Assembly (NCBI GenBank): GCA_024235635.1
Contig: JACKMA010000009.1
Location: 124,001-188,000 of the forward strand
Origin: Zoogloeaceae bacterium
Lineage (GTDB): Bacteria; Pseudomonadota; Gammaproteobacteria; Burkholderiales; Rhodocyclaceae
Length of the DNA stretch: 64,000 nucleotides
Direction of reading: 5' to 3'
Shown: in pieces, positions 7,582 to 18,240 of the stretch
How positions within the stretch are numbered: position 1 is the stretch's first letter
Layout: each line of letters begins with the position of its first letter
Program-made: the position numbers and the translations under genes
The notes under the pieces: generated by a model
Told to the model about the DNA's origin: nothing
What the model saw: only the letters and a program-made list of their open reading frames with translations
The model's database searches: none

Positions 7582-9393
7582 ATGAGCGACCTCGACCCGC
7601 GCAGCGTGCCCAGCGGCCCGACCCGAATGACCCCTTCCGAAGCCTTCGTCGAGACCATGGTCTCCAACGGCGTGACCGACATGTTCGGCATCATGGGCTC
7701 GGCCTTCATGGATGCGATGGACATCTTCTCGCCCGCCGGCATCCGCCTGATCCCGGTGGTGCATGAGCAGGGCGCAGCCCACATGGCCGACGGCTTCTCC
7801 CGCGTCTCCGGCCGCCACGGCGTGGTCATCGGACAGAACGGTCCCGGCATTTCGAACTGCGTGACCGCGATCGCGGCCGCCTACTGGGCCCACAGCCCGG
7901 TGGTCATCGTCACCCCCGAGACCGGCACCATGACGATGGGCCTGGGCGGCTTCCAGGAGTGCAACCAGCTGCCGATGTTCCAGGAGTTCACCAAGTACCA
8001 GGGCCACGTCACCCATCCGGCGCGCATGGCCGAGTACACCGGCCGCTGCTTCGACCGCGCCATGAGCGAGATGGGGCCGACCCAGTTGAACATCCCCCGC
8101 GACTACTTCTACGGCGAGGTCACCTGCGAGATCCCGAAGCCGTCGCGCCTGGATCGCGGCCCCGGCGGCGAGCACTCCCTGAACGAGGCGGCCGATCTGC
8201 TGGCCCGCGCCAAGTTCCCGGTGATCATCTCCGGCGGCGGCGTGGTCATGGCCGACGCGGTCGAGGAGTGCAAGGCGCTGGCCGAGCGCCTCGGCGCGCC
8301 GGTGGTCAATAGCTACCTGCACAACGATTCCTTCCCGGCCAGCCACCCGCTGTGGTGCGGCCCCCTCGGCTACCAGGGCTCGAAGGCGGCGATGAAGCTG
8401 ATGAGTCAGGCCGACGTGGTGGTGGCGCTGGGCTCGCGCCTGGGCCCCTTCGGCACCTTGCCCCAGCACGGCATGGACTACTGGCCGAAGAACGCCAAGA
8501 TCATCCAGATCGATGCCGACAACAAGATGCTCGGCCTGGTCAAGAAGATCTCGGTGGGCATCTGCGGCGACGCCAAGGCGGCCGCCGTGGCGCTCACCGC
8601 GCGGCTGGCCGATCGCGCACTGGCGTGCGACGCCACCCGCGGCGAGCGCGCCACGACCATCGCGGCCGAGAAGGCGGCGTGGGAGCGGGAGCTCGACGAG
8701 TGGACCCACGAGCGCGATCCGTTCAGCCTCGACATGATCGAGGAGAACGCGCAGGAGAAGCCCTTCTCCGGTGGCGAGTACCTGCACCCGCGCCAGGTGC
8801 TGCGCGAGCTCGAGAAGGCGATGCCCGAGGATGTGATGGTCTCCACCGACATCGGCAACATCAACTCGGTGGCCAACAGCTATCTGCGCTTCGAGAAGCC
8901 GCGCTCGTTCTTCGCGGCGATGAGCTTCGGCAACTGCGGCTATGCCTTCCCGACCATCATCGGTGCCAAGGTCGCCGCACCCGATCGCCCGGCGGTCTCC
9001 TATGCCGGCGACGGCGCCTGGGGCATGAGCCTGATGGAGACCATGACCTGCGTGCGACACAACATCCCGGTCACCGCGGTGGTCTTCCACAACCGCCAGT
9101 GGGGCGCCGAGAAGAAGAACCAGGTCGACTTCTACAACCGTCGCTTCGTCGCCGGTGAGCTCGACAACCAGAGCTTCGCCGAGATCGCCCGCGCGATGGG
9201 TGCCGAGGGCATCACCGTCGACCGCCTCGAGGACGTCGGCCCCGCCCTCACGCGCGCCATCGACAGGCAGATGAACGAGGGCAAGACCACCGTCATCGAG
9301 ATCATGTGCACCCGCGAGCTCGGCGATCCCTTCCGACGCGACGCCCTCGCAAAGCCCGTCCGACTCCTCGACAAGTACAAGGACTACGTCTGA
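7582..9393 (+). CDS. xsc: sulfoacetaldehyde acetyltransferase
   Basis: This 603-residue thiamine-diphosphate enzyme is expected to convert sulfoacetaldehyde plus phosphate to acetyl phosphate and sulfite, the desulfonation step in taurine and other C2-sulfonate catabolism. The N-terminal pyrimidine domain has the conserved Glu in VVHEQGAAHMADGF. The segments PETGTMTMGLGGFQE and PTQLNIPRDYFYGE are characteristic of Xsc rather than acetolactate synthase. The C-terminal ThDP motif GDGAWGMSL...FHNRQWG is intact. The start at 7582 has AGGAG 9 bases upstream; an in-frame ATG at 7528 would place the start inside the candidate operator. The usual partner gene pta is not nearby. Confidence 0.93.
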   Translation: MSDLDPRSVPSGPTRMTPSEAFVETMVSNGVTDMFGIMGSAFMDAMDIFSPAGIRLIPVVHEQGAAHMADGFSRVSGRHGVVIGQNGPGISNCVTAIAAAYWAHSPVVIVTPETGTMTMGLGGFQECNQLPMFQEFTKYQGHVTHPARMAEYTGRCFDRAMSEMGPTQLNIPRDYFYGEVTCEIPKPSRLDRGPGGEHSLNEAADLLARAKFPVIISGGGVVMADAVEECKALAERLGAPVVNSYLHNDSFPASHPLWCGPLGYQGSKAAMKLMSQADVVVALGSRLGPFGTLPQHGMDYWPKNAKIIQIDADNKMLGLVKKISVGICGDAKAAAVALTARLADRALACDATRGERATTIAAEKAAWERELDEWTHERDPFSLDMIEENAQEKPFSGGEYLHPRQVLRELEKAMPEDVMVSTDIGNINSVANSYLRFEKPRSFFAAMSFGNCGYAFPTIIGAKVAAPDRPAVSYAGDGAWGMSLMETMTCVRHNIPVTAVVFHNRQWGAEKKNQVDFYNRRFVAGELDNQSFAEIARAMGAEGITVDRLEDVGPALTRAIDRQMNEGKTTVIEIMCTRELGDPFRRDALAKPVRLLDKYKDYV

Positions 9394-9403
9394 GAAACAG
9401 CCC

Positions 9404-9424
9404 GCCGGCCCCGACCGGGCCGGC
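9404..9424 (+). other. perfect 8-bp hairpin between xsc and the exporter gene
   Basis: GCCGGCCC (9404-9411) and GGGCCGGC (9417-9424) flank a 5-base loop just after the xsc stop. No T-tract follows, so this is more likely an mRNA-stabilising or partially attenuating structure than a rho-independent terminator. Confidence 0.55.
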
Positions 9425-9430
9425 GACTTC

Positions 9431-9459
9431 GCGATCGGCGGCCACCAGCCGCCGATCGC
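9431..9459 (+). other. perfect 12-bp hairpin between xsc and the exporter gene
   Basis: GCGATCGGCGGC (9431-9442) and GCCGCCGATCGC (9448-9459) pair perfectly around the loop CACCA, immediately after the 8-bp hairpin. No T-run follows. Two consecutive strong stems would protect the xsc transcript from 3' exonucleases and could set xsc expression above that of the downstream genes. Confidence 0.6.
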
Positions 9460-9484
9460 CCCACCCGACACGGACTCTGCAACC

Positions 9485-10522
9485 ATGAATTCCCACACCT
9501 TGAGTGCCCCTGCCCCGTTCCTGACGGGGCTGCGCAAGCAGTTGCCCGGCTTCATGCTGTGCGCGGTGATCGCGGTGGCGGCGACCTTCGTCTCCGAGCA
9601 CTACGGCGGCCCCCAGTTCCTCTACGCGCTGCTGATCGGCATCGCCTTCCACTTCCTTTCCGACAACGACAAATGCATCCCGGGCATCGAGACCTCGGCC
9701 AAGAAGCTGGTCCGCGTCGGGGTCGCGCTGCTCGGTGCCCGCATCGTCGCCAGTGACGTCAGCGACCTCGGCCTGGCCGGCGTCGGCGCGCTGATCGGCG
9801 CGGTCGGCCTGACCATCGGTTTCGGCCTGCTGATGGCCCGGATGCTCGGGCTGCCGACCATGCTCGGCCTGCTGTCAGGCGGCGGCACCGGCATCTGCGG
9901 TATCTCCGCGACCATGGCAATCTCATCGACCTTGCCGGCCACCCACGAGAACGAGCGCTACACGTTGCTGACCGCGATCGGCATCGCGATCTTCTCAACC
10001 GTGGCGATGGTGCTGTATCCGCTGATCGTCAAGACCACCGGCATGAGCACCGCCGAGGCCGGCCTCTTCCTCGGCGGCTCGATCCACGACGTGGCGCAGG
10101 TGGTGGGTGCCGGTCTGATCATCTCGCCCGATGTCGGCGACGCGGCGACGCTGGCCAAGATGTTCCGGGTGGCGATGCTGATGCCGGTGGTGGTGATCCT
10201 GGCGCTCACCTTTCACGCCGAGCGCAAGAAGTCCGAGAGCGGCGGCAGCAAGACCCCGATCCTGCCCTTGTTCCTGGTGGTGTTCGCGGCGCTGGCCGCC
10301 GCCAACAGCATGGGCCTGCTGCCCAAGCAACTGGTGGCGATCAGCTCCGAGGTGTCGCGCTGGTGCCTGGTGATCTCGATCTCCGCCCTCGGCGTCAAGA
10401 CCTCGCTCGAGAAGCTTGCCGAACTGGGCTGGAAGCCGATCGCGCTGATGTCGAGCGAGGCGATGTTCGTTGCCGGCTACATGCTGCTGGTGGTGTATCT
10501 GAGCCGTGCCTTCGGCGCCTGA
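9485..10522 (+). CDS. tauZ: YeiH/TauZ-type putative sulfate/sulfite exporter
   Basis: This 345-residue protein has about ten predicted membrane helices and belongs to the YeiH/UPF0324 (COG2855) family. Family marks include LLGARI near residue 85, the GGGTGICG segment and GGSIHDVAQVVGAG. Homologues beside xsc in taurine-degrading bacteria are called TauZ and are thought to export the sulfate or sulfite formed from the sulfonate group. Its position directly after xsc supports that role here. Transport has been inferred rather than well proven for the family. Only 9 bases separate it from thiC, so the two are very probably on one transcript. Confidence 0.75.
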   Translation: MNSHTLSAPAPFLTGLRKQLPGFMLCAVIAVAATFVSEHYGGPQFLYALLIGIAFHFLSDNDKCIPGIETSAKKLVRVGVALLGARIVASDVSDLGLAGVGALIGAVGLTIGFGLLMARMLGLPTMLGLLSGGGTGICGISATMAISSTLPATHENERYTLLTAIGIAIFSTVAMVLYPLIVKTTGMSTAEAGLFLGGSIHDVAQVVGAGLIISPDVGDAATLAKMFRVAMLMPVVVILALTFHAERKKSESGGSKTPILPLFLVVFAALAAANSMGLLPKQLVAISSEVSRWCLVISISALGVKTSLEKLAELGWKPIALMSSEAMFVAGYMLLVVYLSRAFGA

Positions 10523-10531
10523 GGACAACCC

Positions 10532-12448
<1,917 letters not shown>

Positions 12449-12452
12449 GGGC

Positions 12453-12656
12453 ATGGAGCACATCGCGATCAACGGGCGCGACTGCGCCCTGCCCGGCCCG
12501 ATCACCGTCGACCAACTGCTCGAGCGCAGCGGCCTCGCCGGCAAGCGGGTGGCGGTCGAGCGCAATGGCGCAGTCGTGCCGAAGAGCCGTCATCACCGGG
12601 AATGGATCCGGCAGGGCGACCGCATCGAGATCATCGTCGCGGTCGGCGGCGGCTGA
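12453..12656 (+). CDS. thiS: sulfur carrier protein ThiS
   Basis: This 67-residue ubiquitin-fold protein ends in GGG. The exposed C-terminal Gly-Gly is adenylated and then thiocarboxylated to deliver sulfur for the thiazole ring. Residues 1-20 (MEHIAINGRDCALPGPITVD) and the RIEIIVAVGGG end are typical of ThiS. It lies 4 bases after thiC and 31 bases before thiG, so the three genes form one operon. The adenylyltransferase ThiF and the glycine oxidase/ThiH are not in the window. Confidence 0.93.
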   Translation: MEHIAINGRDCALPGPITVDQLLERSGLAGKRVAVERNGAVVPKSRHHREWIRQGDRIEIIVAVGGG

Positions 12657-12687
12657 GCAAACAGGATACGAGGACGTGGAGAGAGAC

Positions 12688-13491
12688 ATGGACGACGCAT
12701 TGATCATCGCCGGCAAGACCTACCATTCGCGCTTGCTGGTCGGCACCGGCAAATACCGGGACTTCGAAGAGACCCGCGAGGCGGTGGACGCCAGCGGCGC
12801 CGAGATCGTCACGGTGGCGATCCGGCGCACCAACATCGGCCAGGACGCGCATCAGCCGAGCCTGGTCGACGTGCTGCCCCCGAGCCGCTACACCTACCTG
12901 CCGAACTCGGCCGGTTGCTACACGGCGGAAGATGCGGTGCGCACCTTGCGACTGGCCCGCGAACTGCTCGACGGCCACGGTCTGGTCAAGCTCGAGGTGC
13001 TGGGCGATCCCGACACCTTGTTCCCGGACATGCCCGAGACCGTCAAGGCGGCCGAGATGCTGGTCCGGGACGGGTTCGACGTGATGGTGTATTGCTCGGA
13101 CGACCCGATTCAGGCACGCCGGCTGGAAGACATCGGCTGCTGCGCGATCATGCCGCTGGCCTCGATCATCGGTTCCGGCATGGGAATCGTCAATCCGTGG
13201 AACCTGCGCCTGATCATCGATCAGGCCCGGGTGCCGGTACTGGTCGACGCCGGTGTCGGCACTGCATCGGATGCCGCGATCGCCATGGAACTGGGCTGCG
13301 ACGCGGTGTTGATGAACTCGGCGATCGCCCACGCACGGCGACCGGTTCTGATGGCAAGCGCCATGAAGATGGCGGTGCAGGCGGGACGCGAGGCCTATCT
13401 CGCCGGCCGCATGCCGCGCAAGCGCTACAGCGCGGAACCGTCGTCGCCGGAGAGCGGCATCATCTCGCCAGCCGGCCGCCGGGCCGCCTAG
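12688..13491 (+). CDS. thiG: thiazole synthase
   Basis: A 267-residue TIM-barrel enzyme that forms the thiamine thiazole from deoxyxylulose phosphate, dehydroglycine and ThiS thiocarboxylate. LLVGTGKY near the N-terminus and K101 in LVKLEVLGD (the expected imine-forming lysine) are present, as are the phosphate-binding segments IIGSGMGI and VDAGVGTASDAA. GGAGAG lies 4 bases before the ATG at 12688. A GC-rich inverted-repeat stretch without a T-run (about 13510-13545) follows the gene, so termination there is uncertain. Confidence 0.96.
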   Translation: MDDALIIAGKTYHSRLLVGTGKYRDFEETREAVDASGAEIVTVAIRRTNIGQDAHQPSLVDVLPPSRYTYLPNSAGCYTAEDAVRTLRLARELLDGHGLVKLEVLGDPDTLFPDMPETVKAAEMLVRDGFDVMVYCSDDPIQARRLEDIGCCAIMPLASIIGSGMGIVNPWNLRLIIDQARVPVLVDAGVGTASDAAIAMELGCDAVLMNSAIAHARRPVLMASAMKMAVQAGREAYLAGRMPRKRYSAEPSSPESGIISPAGRRAA

Positions 13492-13656
13492 GCCAGCATC
13501 ACCCCGCGCCGACGCCGGGCCTGCGCCGGCGCCGGCCCGACCTCGCCCCGGCCCACCGATATTTCCTGCCATCCGAAGTCTCGCGACCTATAGAGTAGTG
13601 AATGGCGCGGACACGTCCGCCGCTTGTCGACTTCACCCGCGACAGAGTCAGCACAG

Positions 13657-15156
13657 ATGAGCGCCAAACCCGGCGGCACGATGTGGCGCCAGTTCTTTCA
13701 GCAGGCGGCTTCGCCGAACATCAGCCTTCAGGGCCAGATCCGGCAGATGCTGGTTTCCGGCATCCTCGACGGACAGTTGCCGCTGGACGCACCGATCCCG
13801 TCGAGCCGGGAGCTGGCGAATCAGATCGGCGTCGCCCGCAACACGGTCGTGATCGCCTACCAGCAACTGGTGGACGAGGGTTACCTGCTGTCGCGGGAAC
13901 GCAAGGGATTCTTCATCAACCCGGAGATGCTCGAGGGCCGCGCCGCCAGCACCGAGGAACCGCAACCCCTCGACCACAGCCGGGCGCCCGACTGGGACGC
14001 GCGCTTCCGTTTCCGCCCGAGCGCCCAACGCAACATCCACAAGCCCGCGGACTGGCAGCATTATCCATTTCCGTTCATCTACGGCCAGTTCGACCCGGCC
14101 CAGTTTCCGACCGCGGACTGGCGCGAGTGCTGCATGAAGACGCTGTCGGTACTCGAGATCGGCGAATGGGCACAGGACATGTTCCTGCGGGACGACGAAT
14201 CCCTGGTGCGACAGATCCGCACCCGCGTGCTGCCGCGACGGGGCGTCTGGGCGTCCGACGACGAGATCGTCATCACCGTCGGCACGCAGCAGGCGCTCTA
14301 CCTGCTGGCCGACCTGCTGGTCGGTCAGCAGACCCGGGTCGGCATCGAGAATCCGGGCTATCCGGACGCCCGCAACATCTTCAGCAGCCGTAGTGGCCAG
14401 ATGGTGAACCTGCCGATCGATTCCGAGGGCCTGCGGATCGGCCCGGCGCTGGCGCGTTGCGACTACGTCTATGTGACGCCGAGCCACCAGTGTCCGACCA
14501 CCGTGACAATGCCGGTTGCGCGCCGCGAAGCCTTGCTCGAGCAGGCCGAAACCAGCGATTTCGTGATCATCGAGGACGACTACGAAAGCGAGAATCGCTT
14601 CGAGGGAGAAGCGGTTCCGACCCTGAAGAGCCTCGATCGCAATCATCGCGTGATCTATGTCGGCAGCCTGTCGAAGACGCTGGCGCCGGGATTGCGCCTG
14701 GGCTACGTCGTCGCGCCGCCGGCGCTGGTGCGTGAGTTGCGCGGCGTCCGCCGGCTGAATCTGCGCCACCCGACCGCCTATATGCAGCGCGCCTTCGCCC
14801 TGTTCCTGTCCCTCGGCCACCACGATTCGCTGCTGCGCCGGCTGTCGGCCGCCCATCACGAACGAGCCGAACTGCTGTCGCGCGCCCTCGCGCAGCACAT
14901 CCCGCAATTGACGCACGTGCCGATCTCGGGTGGTTCGTCATGCTGGGTCACCGGGCCGGACTGGCTCGACGCCGACGCGCTGTGCCACGAGGCCGAGCAG
15001 CGGGGCGTGCTGATCGAGCCCGGAGCGGTCTTCTTCAGCGAGCGCACACCGGCGAGGAACGCCTTCCGGCTCGGCTTCGCCTCGATCCGCGCGGATCGCA
15101 TCGAGCCCGGCATCCAAGCCTTGGCAGAGGCCTTCCGCACGCTCCAGAAACAGTAA
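13657..15156 (+). CDS. tauR: MocR-family (GntR-aminotransferase) regulator, TauR-like
   Basis: This 499-residue regulator has an N-terminal GntR winged helix (about 20-85, with SSRELANQIGVARNTV as the recognition region) and a C-terminal fold-type-I aminotransferase domain. The PLP lysine is in GSLSKTLAPGLRLGYV. MocR proteins such as TauR activate taurine genes in response to an amine substrate and PLP. The gene directly precedes the taurine dehydrogenase/TRAP operon, and CTGGAC repeats resembling TauR sites lie between them. I prefer the ATG at 13657; a TTG 33 bases upstream is also in frame. MocR class is certain; the taurine assignment rests on context. Confidence 0.8.
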   Translation: MSAKPGGTMWRQFFQQAASPNISLQGQIRQMLVSGILDGQLPLDAPIPSSRELANQIGVARNTVVIAYQQLVDEGYLLSRERKGFFINPEMLEGRAASTEEPQPLDHSRAPDWDARFRFRPSAQRNIHKPADWQHYPFPFIYGQFDPAQFPTADWRECCMKTLSVLEIGEWAQDMFLRDDESLVRQIRTRVLPRRGVWASDDEIVITVGTQQALYLLADLLVGQQTRVGIENPGYPDARNIFSSRSGQMVNLPIDSEGLRIGPALARCDYVYVTPSHQCPTTVTMPVARREALLEQAETSDFVIIEDDYESENRFEGEAVPTLKSLDRNHRVIYVGSLSKTLAPGLRLGYVVAPPALVRELRGVRRLNLRHPTAYMQRAFALFLSLGHHDSLLRRLSAAHHERAELLSRALAQHIPQLTHVPISGGSSCWVTGPDWLDADALCHEAEQRGVLIEPGAVFFSERTPARNAFRLGFASIRADRIEPGIQALAEAFRTLQKQ

Positions 15157-15179
15157 ATTTATTTCGCTGAATCAATCAG

Positions 15180-15213
15180 TTGTCTGGACCAAACGATTGT
15201 CCGGAACTGGTCC
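15180..15213 (+). promoter_or_regulatory. candidate TauR/MocR operator: direct repeats containing CTGGAC
   Basis: TTGTCTGGACC (15180-15190) and TTGTCCGGAAC (15197-15207) are direct repeats with a 17-base period. The first extends to CTGGACCAAA, close to the CTGGACYTAA repeats I recall for TauR of Rhodobacter capsulatus. GGACCA and TGGTCC (15186-15191, 15208-15213) also form an inverted repeat. The site lies between the regulator gene and the operon it probably controls, 93 bases before the tauX start. Confidence 0.55.
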
Positions 15214-15305
15214 TACCGCGCCTTCCCCAACGGTCTTAATCTGCACCCATGCACTGAGCCACCGGACGTCACGGCGGCCCTGACAGACCCTAGGAGGAGA
15301 CAACA

Positions 15306-15692
15306 ATGAGCGAACCCACCCCGGCTTTCCTGCAGGCATTCAGCGATGCCTGGAACCGGCACGACATCGACGCGCTGATGGACTTCATGGCGGACGATTG
15401 CTCGTTTCACGCGGTCGCCGGCCCCGACCTGCTGGGGCGCAGCTTCGTCGGTCGAGAGGCCGTTCGTGAAGGTTTCATGCTGGCCTGGCAGACCTTCCCG
15501 GATGCGTCGTGGCAGGACCCCGACCACTTCGTCCAGGGCAATCGCGGCGTCACCGAATCGACCTTCGTCGGCACCAAGGCCGATGGCACCCGGATCGAGG
15601 CGCGGATGGTCGACGTCTTCACTTTCCACAACGGCAAGATCGCGGTCAAGAACGCATTCCGCAAGGATCGTCCGCCGGTTGCCGGCGCCTGA
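15306..15692 (+). CDS. tauX: SnoaL-like (NTF2-fold) protein, probable taurine dehydrogenase small subunit
   Basis: This 128-residue protein fits the SnoaL/NTF2 cone fold: an N-terminal helix (FLQAFSDAWNRHDIDALMDFM), then DDCSFHAVAGPDLLGRSFVG and a final strand-rich half ending FHNGKIAVKNAFR. In Paracoccus-type clusters a small protein beside the FAD subunit is TauX of taurine dehydrogenase, which oxidatively deaminates taurine to sulfoacetaldehyde. Its position just before the FAD oxidoreductase and the TRAP genes matches that arrangement. A very strong RBS (AGGAGGAG) precedes the ATG. The fold is well supported; the TauX name rests on synteny. Confidence 0.65.
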   Translation: MSEPTPAFLQAFSDAWNRHDIDALMDFMADDCSFHAVAGPDLLGRSFVGREAVREGFMLAWQTFPDASWQDPDHFVQGNRGVTESTFVGTKADGTRIEARMVDVFTFHNGKIAVKNAFRKDRPPVAGA

Positions 15693-15733
15693 CCTTCGCC
15701 CCCTGCACAAGACGCCTTCGAGAGGACCTCAGC

Positions 15734-17170
15734 ATGGAAGCTGCGACCACCGTGCGCGCGATCGATCCGCGCGCCACCGCGCCGAAGAACCCCTACGACC
15801 CCGCCTATGATCCGCTGGTCAGCGCGACCCCCGGGCAGGGACGGGACTACGCGCCGACCTACTGGATCGGCACCGCCGGCGAGCCGCCGGCCGACGACGG
15901 ACCGATCGACCACGACATCGATGTCGACGTTGCGATCATCGGCTCCGGCTTCACCGGACTGACCACCGCGATCTTCCTGGCCGAGCAATACGGCATCAAG
16001 GCCACCGTACTCGAAGCCAACCGCAGTGCCTGGGGCTGCAGCACGAGAAACGGCGGCCAGGCCCAATGTGCTTCCGGCCGCCTCAAGCGGTCCCAGTGGA
16101 TCGGCCGTTACGGCCTCGAAGCCGCCCTCGGACTGCATCGCGAATGCCTCGACGGCATGGAGACGTTCAAGGAACTGATTCGCGACATCGACTGCGATCC
16201 GCAGCCGGGCGGCCACCTCTACGTCGCCCATCGCCCCCGCGTGATGCCGGTGCTCGAGAAGGAGGCGGCACTGTTGCGCGAAGTCTTCGGCTACAACGCA
16301 CGCATCTTCGACGCCGAGACCGTCAAGCGCGAGTGGATCGGAGACCAGGAGGCCTGTGGCGCGATGCACGAGCCGGAAGGCATCGGCATCCACGCCGGCA
16401 AGCTGGCCTTCGGCTACCTCCGGAAAGCGCGCGCGCTGGGTGCCACGGTCCATCCGGCGAGTCCGGTCGAGGGCTGGGAGACCCGGGACGGCATCCACTA
16501 CCTGCGCACGCCCGGTGGCGTCGTCAGGGCCCGGGCGGTCGGCGTATGCACCGGCGGCTACACCTCGAACGGCCTCCACCGCGAAGTGAAGAACCGCCTG
16601 CTGCCGATCCTCTCGAATTCGATCGTGACGCGCCCGCTGACCGACGCCGAGATCGAGGCCGCCGGCCTGCGCACCCACCAGGTCGTCACCGACACCCGGA
16701 TCCTGCGCCACTACTATCGCCTGATGCCCGACCGGCGGCTGCAGATCGGCAGCCGCAGTGCGATCACCGGCCGCGACGCGCCCGAGAAGAAGTACGAGGC
16801 GTTCCTGATCCGCGACCTGGCGCGCAAGTTCCCCTCGCTCGCCGGCGTACAGATCGACTATTCCTGGTGGGGCTGGGTCGACGTCAGCCACGACATGATG
16901 CCGCGCATCCACCAGCCCGATCCGTCGCAGACGATCTACTACGCCCTCGGCTACGGCGGCAACGGCGTGATGTATTCGGCCCAGGCCGGCAAGCGCCTCG
17001 CCCAGTGGATCGCCGGACACGGCAAGGAACTGCAACTGCCGATCTTCACCTCGCGCCTGCCCTTCCCGAACGTACGGGAAATGGTCGAATCGCAAGCCTT
17101 CGCACCGTTCAGGCGCTTCGGCCAGTGGTGGCTGTATCGCTGGTACTACCTGAAGGACGAAATGCTCTGA
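15734..17170 (+). CDS. tauY: FAD-dependent oxidoreductase, probable taurine dehydrogenase large subunit
   Basis: This 478-residue DadA/PuuB-type flavoprotein has a dinucleotide-binding motif GSGFTG at residues 70-75 after VDVAII, a CSTRNGGQ segment typical of this amine-oxidase group, and the C-terminal FAD contact YALGYGGNGVMYSAQAGK. It lacks a signal peptide. With the SnoaL protein before it, the TRAP importer after it and xsc nearby, the best reading is TauY, which oxidises taurine to sulfoacetaldehyde and ammonia. A different amine substrate, such as a polyamine derivative, cannot be excluded from sequence alone. AGAGGACC precedes the ATG. Confidence 0.72.
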   Translation: MEAATTVRAIDPRATAPKNPYDPAYDPLVSATPGQGRDYAPTYWIGTAGEPPADDGPIDHDIDVDVAIIGSGFTGLTTAIFLAEQYGIKATVLEANRSAWGCSTRNGGQAQCASGRLKRSQWIGRYGLEAALGLHRECLDGMETFKELIRDIDCDPQPGGHLYVAHRPRVMPVLEKEAALLREVFGYNARIFDAETVKREWIGDQEACGAMHEPEGIGIHAGKLAFGYLRKARALGATVHPASPVEGWETRDGIHYLRTPGGVVRARAVGVCTGGYTSNGLHREVKNRLLPILSNSIVTRPLTDAEIEAAGLRTHQVVTDTRILRHYYRLMPDRRLQIGSRSAITGRDAPEKKYEAFLIRDLARKFPSLAGVQIDYSWWGWVDVSHDMMPRIHQPDPSQTIYYALGYGGNGVMYSAQAGKRLAQWIAGHGKELQLPIFTSRLPFPNVREMVESQAFAPFRRFGQWWLYRWYYLKDEML

Positions 17171-17241
17171 CCGGGACGGCCTTCGCGGCCGACCCGATCC
17201 GAGCCCCCCGCACCACGCACAACGAGAAACAGGAGACAGAC

Positions 17242-18234
17242 ATGAACTTCAAGAAGACCGCACTTTCGCTGCTCGCCGCCGGCCTGCTGGCATCGGCACC
17301 GGCCGCGATGGCCACCACCTTCAAGATGGCCCTCGGCGATGCCGCCGGCGGTACCCAATGGGAGCTGGGCCAGAAATTCAAGGCCGTGTTCGAACAGAGG
17401 ACCGCCGGCAAGCACAGCGTCGACCTGTTCCCGAACGGCCAACTCGGCGACGAACAGAACACCGTTAACAACGCCGCTCTGGGCACCCTGGACTTTTCGG
17501 TACTGGCGATCAACAACGTCACGCCGTTCTCGCCGACGGTCGGCGTACTGACCCTGCCGTATGTCATCCAGAGCGCCGACGACGCCAAGAAGCTGACCCA
17601 GGGGGAAATCGGCCAGGAACTCACCGAGAACACGATCCGCGATGCCGGCGTACGCATCGTCGGATGGGCCTATTCGGGATTTCGGGTGCTGACCAACTCG
17701 AAGCAGCCGGTGACTTCGCTGGCCGACCTGAAAGGCATGGTGATCCGCGTGCCGAAGAACGAGATCATGATCGCCACCTACCAATCCTGGGGCATCAACC
17801 CGACGCCGATGGCCTGGTCCGAAACCTTCACGGCGCTGCAACAGCGGGTCGTCGATGGCCAGGACAACCCCTACATCACGGTTTCAGCGATGAAGTTCAA
17901 CGAGGTGCAGAAGTACATCACCAACATCCGCTACATCTTCTCGCTGGAGCCGCTGATCGTCAGCGAATCGGTGTTCCAGGAGCAGAAACCCGAAATCCAG
18001 CAGGCGATCCTCGACGCCGGCCGCGAAGCCACCGCCCACAGCTTCGCCTACCTGCAGGCCACCGAGGAGCAGATCAAGAAGGATCTGGCGGCCAAGGGCA
18101 TGGAGATCAGCGATCCGGCCAATGGCGAGCAGGAGTGGATCGCCAAGGCCACCGGCACGGTCTGGCCGCAGTTCTACGACAGCATCGGCGGCAAGGACAA
18201 GCTCGACAAGGTCCTCAAGGCCCTGGGCCGCTGA
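17242..18234 (+). CDS. tauK: TRAP transporter substrate-binding protein (DctP), taurine candidate
   Basis: This 330-residue periplasmic binding protein carries a Sec signal peptide (KKTALSLLAAGLLASAPAAMA, cleavage after about residue 24). The DctP fold is clear: early LGDAAGGTQWELGQKFKAVF, then LADLKGMVIRVPKNEI, where the arginine normally binds the substrate's acidic group. TRAP systems TauKLM are the usual taurine importers in organisms that use taurine dehydrogenase. AGGAGACAG precedes the ATG. A perfect 12-bp hairpin follows the stop codon, as expected for a binding-protein gene expressed above the membrane genes. Confidence 0.85.
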   Translation: MNFKKTALSLLAAGLLASAPAAMATTFKMALGDAAGGTQWELGQKFKAVFEQRTAGKHSVDLFPNGQLGDEQNTVNNAALGTLDFSVLAINNVTPFSPTVGVLTLPYVIQSADDAKKLTQGEIGQELTENTIRDAGVRIVGWAYSGFRVLTNSKQPVTSLADLKGMVIRVPKNEIMIATYQSWGINPTPMAWSETFTALQQRVVDGQDNPYITVSAMKFNEVQKYITNIRYIFSLEPLIVSESVFQEQKPEIQQAILDAGREATAHSFAYLQATEEQIKKDLAAKGMEISDPANGEQEWIAKATGTVWPQFYDSIGGKDKLDKVLKALGR

Positions 18235-18240
18235 GCAAGG

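Noticed and set aside
7582..9393. Acetolactate synthase as the identity of xsc
   Set aside because: The PETGTMTMGLGGFQE and PTQLNIPRDYFYGE segments and the exporter/tau context fit sulfoacetaldehyde acetyltransferase; there is no small regulatory subunit gene nearby.
13492..13656. Intrinsic terminator after thiG
   Set aside because: GC-rich inverted repeats occur near 13510-13545 but there is no T-run, so termination cannot be supported.
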